A stretch of DNA of 64,000 bases. It comes from Alteromonas lipotrueae (GTDB lineage Bacteria; Pseudomonadota; Gammaproteobacteria; Enterobacterales; Alteromonadaceae). Position 1 is the stretch's first letter. Each line of letters starts with the position of its first letter. Below the pieces are notes generated by a model. It had not been told where the DNA came from. It did no database searches and saw only the letters and a list, made by a program, of their open reading frames with translations. Positions 9,001 to 18,240 of the stretch are shown piece by piece. Location: the NCBI RefSeq assembly GCF_019249215.1, contig NZ_JAESDI010000012.1, forward strand, positions 80,183 through 144,182, read 5' to 3'. A program made the translations under genes and the position numbers.

Positions 9001-9903
9001 ATGAAATCAGCACATAAATCACTAACTCATTTGGTTATTTTTTTGCCAAAAGTCAGAATTATTGCTACCGGAAGGTGGCTCATACTCCTTATTGCCGCAC
9101 TTGTTTGCGGTAGCGCTGGCTATTTTTCAAAGAAAATAGAATTTATTCCCGTGCCTCCTCAAACTGGTCGAACTTTAACCTGCCAAACAGAGTTACAAAA
9201 CAATTTAGATATCTTTTCAGTGTATGTCACAGATGGTTCTATCGCGAATATGGCATTAGAACGTTTATGCGACAACAAAATCATCAAAAGGCAATTTGGC
9301 CAAGTCAGGGTCATCGTCGGGCAAAGCGACTATGATACCTTTCGGTATATAAACCACGGAGTGGTCGATTTAGCGCTAATTAAACGTAATGTAGTAGATG
9401 CTTTCGGTGCAGATCAAATTTATGGTTTAACCCTAATAGCATCGCACCCCAATTACAGCGCTTTCTTTATATCTCAGCGTGAAAAACCGCTACTTGAAAA
9501 AGAGTATTTACTTGGCAAACGAATTGGCTTGCTTGATTACCCTTCCAGCCGCTCAGGGCACATAGTTCCAAAAACCATACTTCAAAACCTTGGGTTAACT
9601 GAGAATAACGTGAACATTGTGTACTTCAATTCCCACAAAGACTTGCGCAGAGCATTGCTTGCTGGGGAAGTCGATATTATTTCATCGTATTGGGCCGAAG
9701 AAGATGAGCAAATATTATCTAAGAACTATGCAACGCCTTTATTAAAAAGTGTTAGCGGCATGCAATGGTTTTTGAAGATGCAAATGCAAAACACTGATTT
9801 ACTCTGCGCCATGCAGTCTGTAGTGAAAGACATAGCCGATTCTCACGCACGTCCCTATTATAAAACCCTAGTTCTCGTGAATGGATGTAGTGAAGATGAG
9901 TAG
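9001..9903 (+). CDS. Membrane-anchored PhnD-like periplasmic binding protein
   Basis: A 300-residue protein with one N-terminal membrane segment (about 26-42, ILLIAALVCGSAG), so the rest should be periplasmic. The body resembles the PhnD/TAXI type of type-2 periplasmic binding fold: a GxSDYDTFRYINHGVVDLALI ligand-loop region, LLGKRIGLLDYPSSRSG, then LRRALLAGEVDIISSYW. No ABC permease or ATPase is nearby, so a sensory or regulatory role is more likely than transport. The start codon has only a weak Shine-Dalgarno. It overlaps the next gene by 23 bp, so the two are co-expressed. The ligand is unknown. Confidence 0.7.
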   Translation: MKSAHKSLTHLVIFLPKVRIIATGRWLILLIAALVCGSAGYFSKKIEFIPVPPQTGRTLTCQTELQNNLDIFSVYVTDGSIANMALERLCDNKIIKRQFGQVRVIVGQSDYDTFRYINHGVVDLALIKRNVVDAFGADQIYGLTLIASHPNYSAFFISQREKPLLEKEYLLGKRIGLLDYPSSRSGHIVPKTILQNLGLTENNVNIVYFNSHKDLRRALLAGEVDIISSYWAEEDEQILSKNYATPLLKSVSGMQWFLKMQMQNTDLLCAMQSVVKDIADSHARPYYKTLVLVNGCSEDE

Positions 9904-10843
9904 TATGATGTCAACTGTTCGCCCATTTACCCTAATCTGTGCACTGATACTCTTTGCGGTACTTCAAATCATCAGTACGTTTGGTCAGATTATTGGTATC
10001 CAGTCTGCTCGCCATAATGCGAAAGACAATGTAGAAAGAAGAATAATATTGGACAGTGCGTTTCTTGATGTTGGGAATGCAACACTAAACACACCCGTAA
10101 ACACCTATGCGGTGGGGCGCTATATCGCGACTATTAACGAAGATTTAGCGGCTGATAATTATCCTATTAGAGTCGCATCAATTCAGGGGGTAAGCGCTGA
10201 TGTAACTTACCCTGAATACAGCTTATCCCATACACTTGTATTTGAAAACGCTGAGCAACAAATTACACTAACCATGCAATCGCTTCCCATGTATCAAAAC
10301 CTAACGTTTAGTTGGTGGGCGTTAGTAATATCAGTATTGCTCGCGCCAGCGTTTGCAATCCCTAGACAGCGAAAGGCAAAACATACTGTCAGTGAAGAGT
10401 TAGTTGCCCCACCTAAGCCTAAACTGGTTATCAATTTACGAGATAAGACGTTAGGGAATAGCGTGAATGACACCGTTGTTATATTGCAAAACAAGCCTCT
10501 TTGCTTTTATACAGCGCTTGTCAAATATTGCACAGAGAACCCAGATCACCCGCTTCCCCCACATAAAGATGTACCTATTGAGCTTATTACACTCGCCAAT
10601 AAAGCTTTTTCGCGATTAATTGAGTTAGGGCATACAAAACGTAAAAGGCCAGACTTTAACGCTAATTTAGACAAGACGTTAAGTGAAATCAGGGCATCAC
10701 TTGATGAGGTGTTTGCTTTGTATCCTGAGGAGAAAGAACGTTATTATCCTCCACGTGCCCAAGGTGAAGGCTCTCGTTCAAAACAACACTCTTATGCGCT
10801 TACAAATTTATCTCCTGACGATGTCGAAATCATAGGGAATTAG
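9881..10843 (+). CDS. Two-TM protein of unknown function, partner of the PhnD-like protein
   Basis: A 320-residue protein I do not recognise. The first membrane segment is about 13-32 and the second about 143-160 (WWALVISVLLAPAFAIP). About 110 residues between them should be periplasmic. The basic stretch RQRKAKH after the second segment puts the C-terminal 155 residues in the cytoplasm. That part begins INLRDKTLGNSVNDTVVILQNKPLCFYTALVKYC, a strand-turn-strand-helix order that could be a winged-helix-like module, which is only a guess. It overlaps the upstream gene. ATG 9896 is an alternative start. The pair may form a two-protein envelope sensor. Confidence 0.6.
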   Translation: MDVVKMSSMMSTVRPFTLICALILFAVLQIISTFGQIIGIQSARHNAKDNVERRIILDSAFLDVGNATLNTPVNTYAVGRYIATINEDLAADNYPIRVASIQGVSADVTYPEYSLSHTLVFENAEQQITLTMQSLPMYQNLTFSWWALVISVLLAPAFAIPRQRKAKHTVSEELVAPPKPKLVINLRDKTLGNSVNDTVVILQNKPLCFYTALVKYCTENPDHPLPPHKDVPIELITLANKAFSRLIELGHTKRKRPDFNANLDKTLSEIRASLDEVFALYPEEKERYYPPRAQGEGSRSKQHSYALTNLSPDDVEIIGN

Positions 10844-11031
10844 CTATTTTTTAATCAACTATGACCGTAATATGAAAATAAATTAAGAAATGAAAACGCG
10901 CTCAAATTAAGCGAATGTTATTGATTCGGCTAGCAAATAGCGATCCATTTGACCAATTGGTATGAATATAACATTGATTCATAGAGGTTAAACGCGTATC
11001 TTTGCTCCAATAAAATCAGCTTTCTAAGATT

Positions 11032-11655
11032 ATGCAATCGCCTTTAATTATTGCCATTTCTGGAGCTTCAGGCTCTGGAAAGTCACTGTTTACCGAAAAT
11101 TTGTTTAACGGCTTCTCTGCTCAAGGAAGGCCTGTGCAAGTGCTTCGCGAAGATCATTACTATCGCGCACAAGACCACTTGCCCATGGAAGCACGAGAGA
11201 AAAACAATTACGATCACCCCAACGCCTTTGAGCATGAATTGCTTAAAGCGCATTTGCAGGCACTTAGAGATGGTCAGCCTATTGATTATCCTCACTACTG
11301 CTTTAAAACGCATACTCGCCTGCCGGACACCGAACGTTTGAACCCAGCGCCAGTCATTATTCTTGAAGGAATTATGCTGCTTGCCCGTGCAGATCTTCTG
11401 CCACTTTATGACGTTAAAATCTTTGTCGATACCCCACTCGATATTTGTCTTATGCGCCGCATGATACGAGATATTAAAGAGCGTGGGCGCACTATCGAGT
11501 CAGTTGCCAAACAGTACGAAGAAACGGTAAAACCCATGTATCACCAATTTATCGAGCCAAGTCGGTTCACTGCTGATGTAGTAGTTACACAAGGTGGTAA
11601 AAACCAAATTGCTCTAGATGTGATCAAATCTCACATACAGCAAGCGCTTCTATAA
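11032..11655 (+). CDS. udk: Uridine kinase
   Basis: Cytoplasmic uridine/cytidine kinase of pyrimidine salvage, 207 residues, close to the usual 210-215. The P-loop is GASGSGKS (10-17). The catalytic acid region is REDHYYRAQDHLP. NYDHPNAFEHELL is the uridine-binding segment and ILEGIMLLARADL the Walker-B-like strand. RMIRDIKERGRTIESV forms the lid arginines. It lies 12 bp before a nucleoside transporter gene, so uptake and phosphorylation are coupled in one operon. Confidence 0.93.
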   Translation: MQSPLIIAISGASGSGKSLFTENLFNGFSAQGRPVQVLREDHYYRAQDHLPMEAREKNNYDHPNAFEHELLKAHLQALRDGQPIDYPHYCFKTHTRLPDTERLNPAPVIILEGIMLLARADLLPLYDVKIFVDTPLDICLMRRMIRDIKERGRTIESVAKQYEETVKPMYHQFIEPSRFTADVVVTQGGKNQIALDVIKSHIQQALL

Positions 11656-11667
11656 AGGATTGATATT

Positions 11668-12879
11668 ATGGTGAGTTTACTGGGCATTGCAGTCCTTTTA
11701 GGTATTGCATTCGCGCTTTCGTCGGCGAAACGCAGCATTAGTTTGCGTACTGTCGGTGGCGCCTTTGCTATGCAAGCTTTAATCGGCGCATTTGTTCTGT
11801 ATTCTGAGCCTGGCAAAGAAGTTCTGTTAGCAGCAACAGGGTTTGTTGCTAACATCATTGCCTACAGTCAAGATGGAATTAACTTTCTCTTTGGTCCTAT
11901 TGGCGATAAGTCCATTGCATTTATATTCGCCTTTAATGTGTTGCCCGTTATCGTTTTCTTTTCATCACTTATTGCGGTGCTATATCACTTAAAAGTGATG
12001 GGCTTAATTATTAAAGTGATTGGTGGCTTCCTTCAAAAGGTATTAAGAACCAGTCGTCCTGAATCTATGTCAGCGGCAGCAAACATATTTGTAGGGCAGA
12101 CAGAAGCCCCATTGGTAGTTCGCCCTTTCATACCTCATATGACGCGTTCTGAGCTATTTGCCGTGATGGTAGGTGGCCTAGCCTCTATTGCTGGTTCAGT
12201 AATGGCGGGTTATGCGGGTATGGGCGTAGACTTAAAATACTTACTCGCTGCAAGCTTTATGGCGGCGCCTGGCGGTATGTTGATGGCAAAAATTATTCTG
12301 CCAGAAACGGAAGAACCTAAAGACGGCTTAAGCGAAATAGACGCTGAAGACACCGGCTACGCCAATGTCTTCGATGCAGCTGCTAGCGGTGCTGCATCTG
12401 GGATGACACTCGCATTAAACGTGGGCGCTATGCTACTTGCATTCATCGCCCTAATTGCTATGTTCAACGGCCTAGTGGGTTGGACAGGGGGTTTATTAGG
12501 GTATGAAAACGTCACCTTTGAAGGGATTATGGGTTACATTCTTCAACCCTTAGCATGGGCAATTGGCGTTCCATGGGAAGAAGCGCAGATAGCAGGAAGC
12601 TTTATAGGTCAGAAAATGGTCGTTAACGAATTTGTGGCTTACCTTAACTACCTTGAGCACCAACCTAACCTGTCTGAATCAACGCAAGCTATTGTCACTT
12701 TTGCACTTTGTGGTTTTGCAAACTTGTCCTCTATTGCTATTTTGATGGGTGGCATTGGTGCTATGGCACCTACACGCCGAAAAGAAATTGCTCAGTTAGG
12801 CCTAAAAGCAGTTGTTGCGGCAACGCTATCAAACTTGATGAGCGCAGCGCTTGCAGGCTTTTACTTAACACTTGGCTAA
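11668..12879 (+). CDS. Concentrative nucleoside transporter (CNT/NupC family)
   Basis: Inner-membrane cation-coupled nucleoside symporter of 403 residues, the usual size for the family. CNT signatures are present: [17 protein letters not shown] (nucleoside-binding Q-T-E loop), [25 protein letters not shown] and [15 protein letters not shown] with [17 protein letters not shown]. The Shine-Dalgarno AAAGGA sits eight bases upstream. It follows udk by 12 bp. The substrate is likely uridine or related nucleosides, judged from the operon partner. Confidence 0.93.
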   Translation: MVSLLGIAVLLGIAFALSSAKRSISLRTVGGAFAMQALIGAFVLYSEPGKEVLLAATGFVANIIAYSQDGINFLFGPIGDKSIAFIFAFNVLPVIVFFSSLIAVLYHLKVMGLIIKVIGGFLQKVLRTSRPESMSAAANIFVGQTEAPLVVRPFIPHMTRSELFAVMVGGLASIAGSVMAGYAGMGVDLKYLLAASFMAAPGGMLMAKIILPETEEPKDGLSEIDAEDTGYANVFDAAASGAASGMTLALNVGAMLLAFIALIAMFNGLVGWTGGLLGYENVTFEGIMGYILQPLAWAIGVPWEEAQIAGSFIGQKMVVNEFVAYLNYLEHQPNLSESTQAIVTFALCGFANLSSIAILMGGIGAMAPTRRKEIAQLGLKAVVAATLSNLMSAALAGFYLTLG

Positions 12880-12928
12880 ACTGTCAGATTGAAGTACTAG
12901 ATTAAGTTTTAGGCTAAGTTTTTGCCCA

Positions 12929-12952
12929 AATGTAGACTAAATGGTCTACATT
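12929..12952. promoter_or_regulatory. Perfect inverted repeat AATGTAGAC-N6-GTCTACATT
   Basis: 24-bp dyad with 9-bp perfect arms, 50 bp after the nucleoside transporter stop and about 113 bp before the oxygenase start. No U-tract follows, so it looks more like a dimeric repressor operator (GntR- or TetR-like spacing) than a terminator. A weaker GTTGA / TCAAC dyad lies nearby at about 12979-12998. Confidence 0.45.
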
Positions 12953-13064
12953 GATTACATTAGGCTTCTTAGATGACGTTGATTGATTTAAGTCAACTAC
13001 CAAAGCTTTTTTGGCGGCCCGTCTACCTTTATAATGCCGCAATCAAAATAAACGGGATAAAGTT

Positions 13065-13904
13065 ATGCAATTAGTTGCTGTTGATTACACGGCGGAAAAC
13101 GCCCAAGAAGAATTCGTTAAGTCACTACGAGAGACGGGCTTTGGGGTATTGAAAAACCACCCAATTCAACAATCACTCGTGCAAGGCATTTACGATAGCT
13201 GGCAAGGATTTTTCGATAGTGAAGAAAAAAATGACTACCTTTACAACAAAGGCAAGCAAGATGGATTCTTCCCTCAAAGTGTTTCAGAGGTAGCCAAAGG
13301 CTTCACGAAAAAAGATATTAAAGAGTACTTCCATTATTACCCTTGGGGTCAATGCCCTGACGAACTTCGTCCTTTACTATCGCAGTACTATTCAGAAGCA
13401 AACACGCTTGCTTCTGAGCTTTTAGGTTGGATTGAGAAACATTCGCCAGAAGAAGTCAGCGACAAATATAGCCAACCCTTAGGCGACATGATCAAAGATT
13501 CAGATCAGACCCTATTACGTGTACTTCACTACCCACCTTTAAGTGGCGAAGAAGAAGTGGATGCTATTCGCGCGGCGGCTCACGAAGACATTAATCTTAT
13601 TACTATCCTTCCTGCTTCTAACGAACCTGGGTTACAAGTAAAAGCGCAAGACGGCAGTTGGTTAGACGTACCTTGCGATTTTGGTAGCCTGATTGTGAAT
13701 ATCGGTGACATGCTTCAAGAAGCTTCAGGTCACTACTTCCCATCAACCACTCACCGTGTTGTGAATCCAGATGGCGCAGACATGACCAAGTCGCGTATTT
13801 CATTACCACTGTTCTTACACCCTCGTCCGGATGTAAAGCTTTCAGAACGTCATACTGCAGGTACATATCTGCAAGAGCGTTTGAAAGAACTAGGTGTTAT
13901 CTAG
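13065..13904 (+). CDS. 2-oxoglutarate/Fe(II) oxygenase, isopenicillin-N-synthase type
   Basis: A 279-residue non-haem iron dioxygenase. The N-terminal DIOX_N-like part contains RETGFGVLKNHPI. The jelly-roll core carries the iron triad His173-x-Asp175 and His230 (in TTHRVVNP), and Arg244 in SRISLPLFLHP would bind 2-oxoglutarate. All required residues are present, so it should be active. The family ranges from antibiotic synthases to pyrimidine and amino-acid hydroxylases, so the substrate cannot be assigned. It stands alone with a good terminator after it. Confidence 0.85.
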   Translation: MQLVAVDYTAENAQEEFVKSLRETGFGVLKNHPIQQSLVQGIYDSWQGFFDSEEKNDYLYNKGKQDGFFPQSVSEVAKGFTKKDIKEYFHYYPWGQCPDELRPLLSQYYSEANTLASELLGWIEKHSPEEVSDKYSQPLGDMIKDSDQTLLRVLHYPPLSGEEEVDAIRAAAHEDINLITILPASNEPGLQVKAQDGSWLDVPCDFGSLIVNIGDMLQEASGHYFPSTTHRVVNPDGADMTKSRISLPLFLHPRPDVKLSERHTAGTYLQERLKELGVI

Positions 13905-13925
13905 AGAGTGCTATTCTCTTAAAAT

Positions 13926-13952
13926 AAAGCCACGTTTTAACGTGGCTTTTTT
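13926..13952. terminator. Terminator between convergent genes
   Basis: Stem AAGCCACG / CGTGGCTT with a 6-nt loop, U-run after it on the plus strand and A-rich sequence before it. It follows the oxygenase stop by about 20 bp and faces the convergent TPR lipoprotein gene, so it could serve both. Confidence 0.85.
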
Positions 13953-14014
13953 GCTAGTACGATTTATTGACACTTATGCCACTTTAAATAGGTAATCACC
14001 TATGCGTCGAGTAG

Positions 14015-15184
14015 CTAGTAATTGCGAGCAATCGTAGAAAGCTTGCTCATGTAACGATTCTCATCTTGCGAATTGGGCGCAAATTGAATAGCACGTTTTA
14101 TATATCGTTCAGCGTTATTGATGTCACCTAGCTCGTAATATGATTTGGCCAACCCGAAGAGCACCTCGTGTCTTGTATTGTCTAAGCGAAGCGCCCGCTG
14201 GAAGTGTTCCAATGCGTCTGCAAACTCCCCGTCATCCAATGCTTGCTCCCCTAGAATGAAATGATAAAAGGGGTTTTCTTTTCGTTGCGCTTCTACCCTC
14301 GCTTTAATCTCTGCTGATTTATCAAATAGCCCTTGGTGGTAATACAAAATGGACAAGTTGTCCCATGCTGTCAGGTTCTTTTCATCGATATTTAAGGCGA
14401 AACGATAACTTTGCTCGGCGGCTTCAAATGCATCTACCATACGGTACAACACACCTAGATTAACCCAACTTTGTTGTAACTCTGGTGATAACACCGCAGC
14501 AGCCCTAAAGTAACTATATGCCCGAGTATAACTGTTCGCGATAAGCGCATCAGCGCCTTTATTGTTATAGAACATAGACAGCACAAGGCGCTTCGTAACG
14601 GGTACACGTGGGAAGTGCGTTCTAATCATTTGCGGGTCAAAATCAACATCTGCGCGACTTGGTCCGATGTTAGTCACTAACGGGTTTTTAGGTACATTTA
14701 TGGTTAAGTTAACGTGACCATTTAAGAAACTGAAGCCGTCACGTCGGGTCCAATATTCGGGTATATCTACTTCATAGAATGTGGCATCGTAGCCCGCGTA
14801 CTGAGCCATAGCATAAGTCATGATAGACAAAGAAAGGCAGTTCGCCGAACGATTATAAAACGTCTCACTAGCAATCGAATTCGCATTGCTGCGGTACAAT
14901 AACCCCATTTCAGAATGATCAAAAATTGATGAGATCAGGCCTTTTACGTTGGTTGTCTTTCCTCCTGACTCAAAGACCGCCTCGTCTACAAATAACTGAG
15001 CATCTTCTTCTAGTGCAAAGACTTCCTCTTCCGTTTCAATCGGAAAAGACGCATAGCTTGGAAATAAATGATCGTGTAATGCTGGATAAGGATTCTTGGC
15101 AACAACAGGCGCAGTGCTAGCACAACCTAGCATAGCTGAACTGAATAAAACGAGTAGTGCGATAATAAGTTGTCGAAGTAACAT
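14015..15184 (-). CDS. Lipoprotein with transglutaminase-like domain and TPR repeats
   Basis: A 389-residue predicted lipoprotein. The signal sequence ends with a lipobox-like MLGC (Cys21). Residues about 60-185 look like a transglutaminase/papain-like fold: Cys116 in NRSANCLSLSIMTYA, His157 in LNGHVNLTI and an Asp in VDFDP about 25 residues later. Three to four tetratricopeptide repeats follow from about 215 (AYSYFRAAAVLSP, AAEQSYRFALNID, ALEHFQRALRLD, AERYIKRAIQFAP). The start at 15184 has GGAGGG seven bases upstream, while an ATG 24 bases earlier lies before that site. A role in envelope protein assembly or peptide processing is possible but unproven. Confidence 0.78.
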   Translation of the reverse strand: MLLRQLIIALLVLFSSAMLGCASTAPVVAKNPYPALHDHLFPSYASFPIETEEEVFALEEDAQLFVDEAVFESGGKTTNVKGLISSIFDHSEMGLLYRSNANSIASETFYNRSANCLSLSIMTYAMAQYAGYDATFYEVDIPEYWTRRDGFSFLNGHVNLTINVPKNPLVTNIGPSRADVDFDPQMIRTHFPRVPVTKRLVLSMFYNNKGADALIANSYTRAYSYFRAAAVLSPELQQSWVNLGVLYRMVDAFEAAEQSYRFALNIDEKNLTAWDNLSILYYHQGLFDKSAEIKARVEAQRKENPFYHFILGEQALDDGEFADALEHFQRALRLDNTRHEVLFGLAKSYYELGDINNAERYIKRAIQFAPNSQDENRYMSKLSTIARNY

Positions 15185-15372
15185 AAAGCAGCCCTCCCCT
15201 ATTAACACCTTAGAGAAGTATAGCGCAGCCAGTGAAATTTAACATTATATTTACATCCACACCTAACCTGTCTCTTTCTATTACGTAAACTTAATCATCA
15301 TATTTGGTAGAGGGCACGTAACCATTCTCGCGACATCAATTTATGTTCTACCACAATTAAAGGAAGGTATTT

Positions 15373-15879
15373 ATGGTTAAGTTAATCCCGTTGGTAATGA
15401 TGAGCTTGATAAGTCTATCAGCATTTGCTGGGCATCATATGGAATCGAAGAAGGCAGATATCGTTGATACTGCAGCTAGTAAAGAGATGTTTTCTACCTT
15501 AGTGGCGGCAGTTAAAGCTGCGGATTTAGTTGATACATTAAAAGGTGATGGGCCTTTCACGGTATTCGCCCCAACAAACAAAGCGTTCTCTAAGCTACCA
15601 AAAGGCACTGTAGAGATGTTACTTATGCCTGAAAACAAGGCATTACTAGCACAAGTGCTTACTTATCATGTGGTGTCAGGTAACGTGATGGCTGAAGATG
15701 TTATGTCGTTAACCAGTGCCACTACCGTAGAAGGCACTGATGTTACTGTGGTTACCGCCATGGGAAAAGTGATGATTAACGACGCTACCGTCATTAAAGC
15801 CGATGTAAATACATCAAACGGTGTCATTCATGTTATCGATACCGTTTTACTTCCAGCTGAAGTTAAAAAAGCACTATAG
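15373..15879 (+). CDS. Secreted fasciclin-domain protein
   Basis: A 168-residue exported protein with a signal peptide ending in LSAFAGHH and one FAS1 domain. FAS1 motifs H1 ([17 protein letters not shown]) and H2 ([13 protein letters not shown]) are clear, as is LTYHVVSG between them. Bacterial single-FAS1 proteins are linked to adhesion, though many have no proven role. It has a Shine-Dalgarno (AAAGGAAGG) and a following hairpin, so it is monocistronic. Confidence 0.9.
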   Translation: MVKLIPLVMMSLISLSAFAGHHMESKKADIVDTAASKEMFSTLVAAVKAADLVDTLKGDGPFTVFAPTNKAFSKLPKGTVEMLLMPENKALLAQVLTYHVVSGNVMAEDVMSLTSATTVEGTDVTVVTAMGKVMINDATVIKADVNTSNGVIHVIDTVLLPAEVKKAL

Positions 15880-15890
15880 TTCATTTTAGA

Positions 15891-15914
15891 TAAGTAGCGG
15901 GCTTCCGCTACTTA
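15891..15914 (+). terminator. Hairpin after fasciclin gene
   Basis: Perfect 10-bp stem TAAGTAGCGG / CCGCTACTTA with a 4-nt loop, 12 bp after the stop. The following U-tract is weak (CCCCCTTT). Confidence 0.6.
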
Positions 15915-16024
15915 CCCCCTTTCATGTAAAACAACACTTCAAAACTCATCAGCACTGATGTTTTTGTAATCCATAACCTTCTTGTTATTCGTATACCCAT
16001 CAATCAGCTTACAAGGAAGAAGTT

Positions 16025-16441
16025 ATGTTCACTGTATACACCTACGTTATCGCGGGCCTTGCGGTAATCATTTTTACGGTATTAGTTCAAAATATCGTTG
16101 CCGCAGTCGCGCATCGTAAACAATCATCTTATGTACCAGGAAAAGTCGCAGAAGACTTGAGTCACAATAGCTTTGTGTTTAGAAGCCATAGAACGTTTCA
16201 CAACTCACTTGAGAACGTAAATCAATTTATTATTCCAGCAATACTGTGCATGTTCGTTGGCGTGGCCCCACTTTATATGGCTATATTAGTCTGGGTGTAT
16301 GGCTTATGTAGAATCGTTCATATGGCACTATACTATGCGGTAGCGACAGAGAGTAACCCAAGTCCAAGAACCTATTTTTATATGATTGGGCTGGTAATCA
16401 ACCTAATATTGTATGTGCTTCTCTTTATGGCGTTAATATAG
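16025..16441 (+). CDS. MAPEG family membrane protein
   Basis: A 138-residue integral membrane protein with four hydrophobic segments (about 4-27, 66-83, 85-105 and 118-138). RSHRTFHNSLENVNQFIIPAIL is the MAPEG signature (ERxxxAHxN-like), and RIVHMALYYA is the matching helix. MAPEG enzymes use glutathione in membrane transferase or peroxidase reactions. The bacterial substrate is unknown. Shine-Dalgarno GGAAGAAG lies just upstream. No operon partner. Confidence 0.85.
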   Translation: MFTVYTYVIAGLAVIIFTVLVQNIVAAVAHRKQSSYVPGKVAEDLSHNSFVFRSHRTFHNSLENVNQFIIPAILCMFVGVAPLYMAILVWVYGLCRIVHMALYYAVATESNPSPRTYFYMIGLVINLILYVLLFMALI

Positions 16442-16561
16442 ATATAAAAAAATGTTAATAATTAAACTTATGTTTAATGCATTTTTTACACACACCGCGC
16501 TACTCTGGGTTTAACGTTTCCAAATAGTTGAAAACGGCTGCGTTGTAGGTAAAGGACTCAC

Positions 16562-17512
16562 ATGTTTATTGAGCAAGTAAATAAACGAACATTATCGGAC
16601 TGCCACTTATTAATTGTAGATGATCAAGCAAGCTCTCGAGTGATTTTAGAAGGCCTTCTTGGTGATATGGTAAGTTGTACATCAGTTTCTTCAGGTGGAG
16701 CAGCGCTAGCTTATTGTGACGAAAACACGCCCGACCTGATTCTGATGGATGTTAATATGCCAGGCATGAATGGCCATCAGGTTGCAAAGACCTTGCTTGA
16801 GAACCCGAGTAAGTCTGACATTCCGATTATTTTCGTCACTGCCACAACCTCAGACGAAGCCCAATCAAAATGCTGGGATTCTGGCTGTGTAGATTTTGTG
16901 ACCAAACCCTTTAATGCGTGTACGTTACGAAATCGTGTTAAAGCGCACCTCAATCATAAGCTCAAAAAAGACCTGTTAGAAAACCTCATTTATATCGATA
17001 GGCTAACAGGAGCATACAATAGGCATTATTTAGAAGACTACCTTCCGCGCTTTATGAAAGATGGCAAGCGGAGCCATAATTCCCTTTCTCTTGTACTTTT
17101 CGACGTTGATTATTTCAAACGTTACAACGACAGATACGGGCATATGGAGGGTGATAGCTGCTTATGGAAGCTTAGCAAAGCGGTTAAAGATAGCTTATTG
17201 CGCCCTATGGACAAACTAGTTCGGGTGGGCGGCGAAGAGTTTCTAGTTATTCTACCTTGCACCGATGAGGAATGCGCAAAGTTGGTCGCTGATCGTATTT
17301 TGGCCACCGTGTTCAACTTGGATATCGCCCATGCTGACTCAAACCATGCAAGGGTTACCATTAGCGCTGGTATTGCGACAAAAAAACCAGACGACAGCAA
17401 AACCATCGACTTCACTATGCTTCGGGCTGACAAAAACTTATACGCCGCAAAAGGGCAAGGTAGGAATTGTGTCGTAAGTAGTGTGGAAACGGCTCACAAT
17501 GTAATGGAGTAG
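16562..17512 (+). CDS. Response regulator with GGDEF domain (diguanylate cyclase)
   Basis: A soluble 316-residue REC-GGDEF protein that should make cyclic di-GMP when phosphorylated. The receiver domain (about 14-130) has Asp20-Asp21, the phospho-acceptor Asp63 (LILMDVNMPGMNG) and Lys115 in VTKPF. The GGDEF domain (about 140-305) has DVDYFKRYNDRYGH and an intact GGEEF at 223-227. RPMD at 214-217 lies where PleD has its RxxD inhibitory site, so product inhibition is likely. No cognate histidine kinase is adjacent. Confidence 0.93.
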   Translation: MFIEQVNKRTLSDCHLLIVDDQASSRVILEGLLGDMVSCTSVSSGGAALAYCDENTPDLILMDVNMPGMNGHQVAKTLLENPSKSDIPIIFVTATTSDEAQSKCWDSGCVDFVTKPFNACTLRNRVKAHLNHKLKKDLLENLIYIDRLTGAYNRHYLEDYLPRFMKDGKRSHNSLSLVLFDVDYFKRYNDRYGHMEGDSCLWKLSKAVKDSLLRPMDKLVRVGGEEFLVILPCTDEECAKLVADRILATVFNLDIAHADSNHARVTISAGIATKKPDDSKTIDFTMLRADKNLYAAKGQGRNCVVSSVETAHNVME

Positions 17513-17554
17513 GAAGCTTAAGTAATATGTTAAAGCCTAGTCTAGGATAATTTA

Positions 17555-18238
17555 TTAAGGTTTAACCACCCCAAGTGTTTTCCTTCCGAGGGCTTTAGTG
17601 TGCGACAAGTCCGCCAAACAACTTTGTTGTGTTAGCCCCAATGACGCAAGCTGTGCATAACATAGGAGTAACGCTGCCATGGCATCTTCTAATGCGTTGT
17701 GTTGAGGCACCTCCGGTAAACCGGCCCTAAGTAAACATGCTCCTAGAGAAGCGCTATTAGGGGGAATGACTTCATGCTTTTTTTTCAATTCATACAAAGC
17801 AAGTTGCAAGGTGTCGATGTAGTAAACCTCTTGTGCTGGCAAGTTTAAGCGCCTGAATACCGCATCTAGCACCGCCAAATCTAAATTCGCATTATGGATA
17901 ACTAAAACCTTCGAGGGTAACTGTGCGATAAATTCAGTCAGTACATCCTCTATTTTTTCGCCCTTTGCAATATTATCCTGAATAAGTCCATGGATAACGG
18001 GGCTTTGCCCTAAAGACGCATTGGTTTTCACAATGCTATAAGCGCTAGTCTCTAAAGCAATGCTACTATTTCGCCCACATACCCAGCCAAAAGAGGTAAT
18101 TTCTGACTCATTGGCGTTTAAAGAGGTCAGCTCTAAATCAATAGACATCAGGGTAGTGTCTTGTAAGGTCGCGCCTTTAAACCTATCGAATGACGCTTGT
18201 CCACGCCCAGATAACCAATCACTTAACCATTGCAGCAT
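17555..18238 (-). CDS. DEDD-family 3'-5' exonuclease (DnaQ-like)
   Basis: A 227-residue exonuclease of the DNA polymerase III epsilon-like family. Metal ligands are Asp34 and Glu36 (MSIDLELTSL, a variant of the usual DxET), Asp120 (HNANLDLAVL), His180 and Asp185 (QHNALEDAMA), giving a complete DEDDh set. The gene begins two bases after the stop of the CNMP-CBS-nucleotidyltransferase gene, so translation is probably coupled. This actP / CBS-NTase / exonuclease order recurs in many gammaproteobacteria, as far as I know. The reason for linkage to acetate uptake is unclear. Confidence 0.85.
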   Translation of the reverse strand: MLQWLSDWLSGRGQASFDRFKGATLQDTTLMSIDLELTSLNANESEITSFGWVCGRNSSIALETSAYSIVKTNASLGQSPVIHGLIQDNIAKGEKIEDVLTEFIAQLPSKVLVIHNANLDLAVLDAVFRRLNLPAQEVYYIDTLQLALYELKKKHEVIPPNSASLGACLLRAGLPEVPQHNALEDAMAALLLCYAQLASLGLTQQSCLADLSHTKALGRKTLGVVKP

Positions 18239-18240
18239 AC

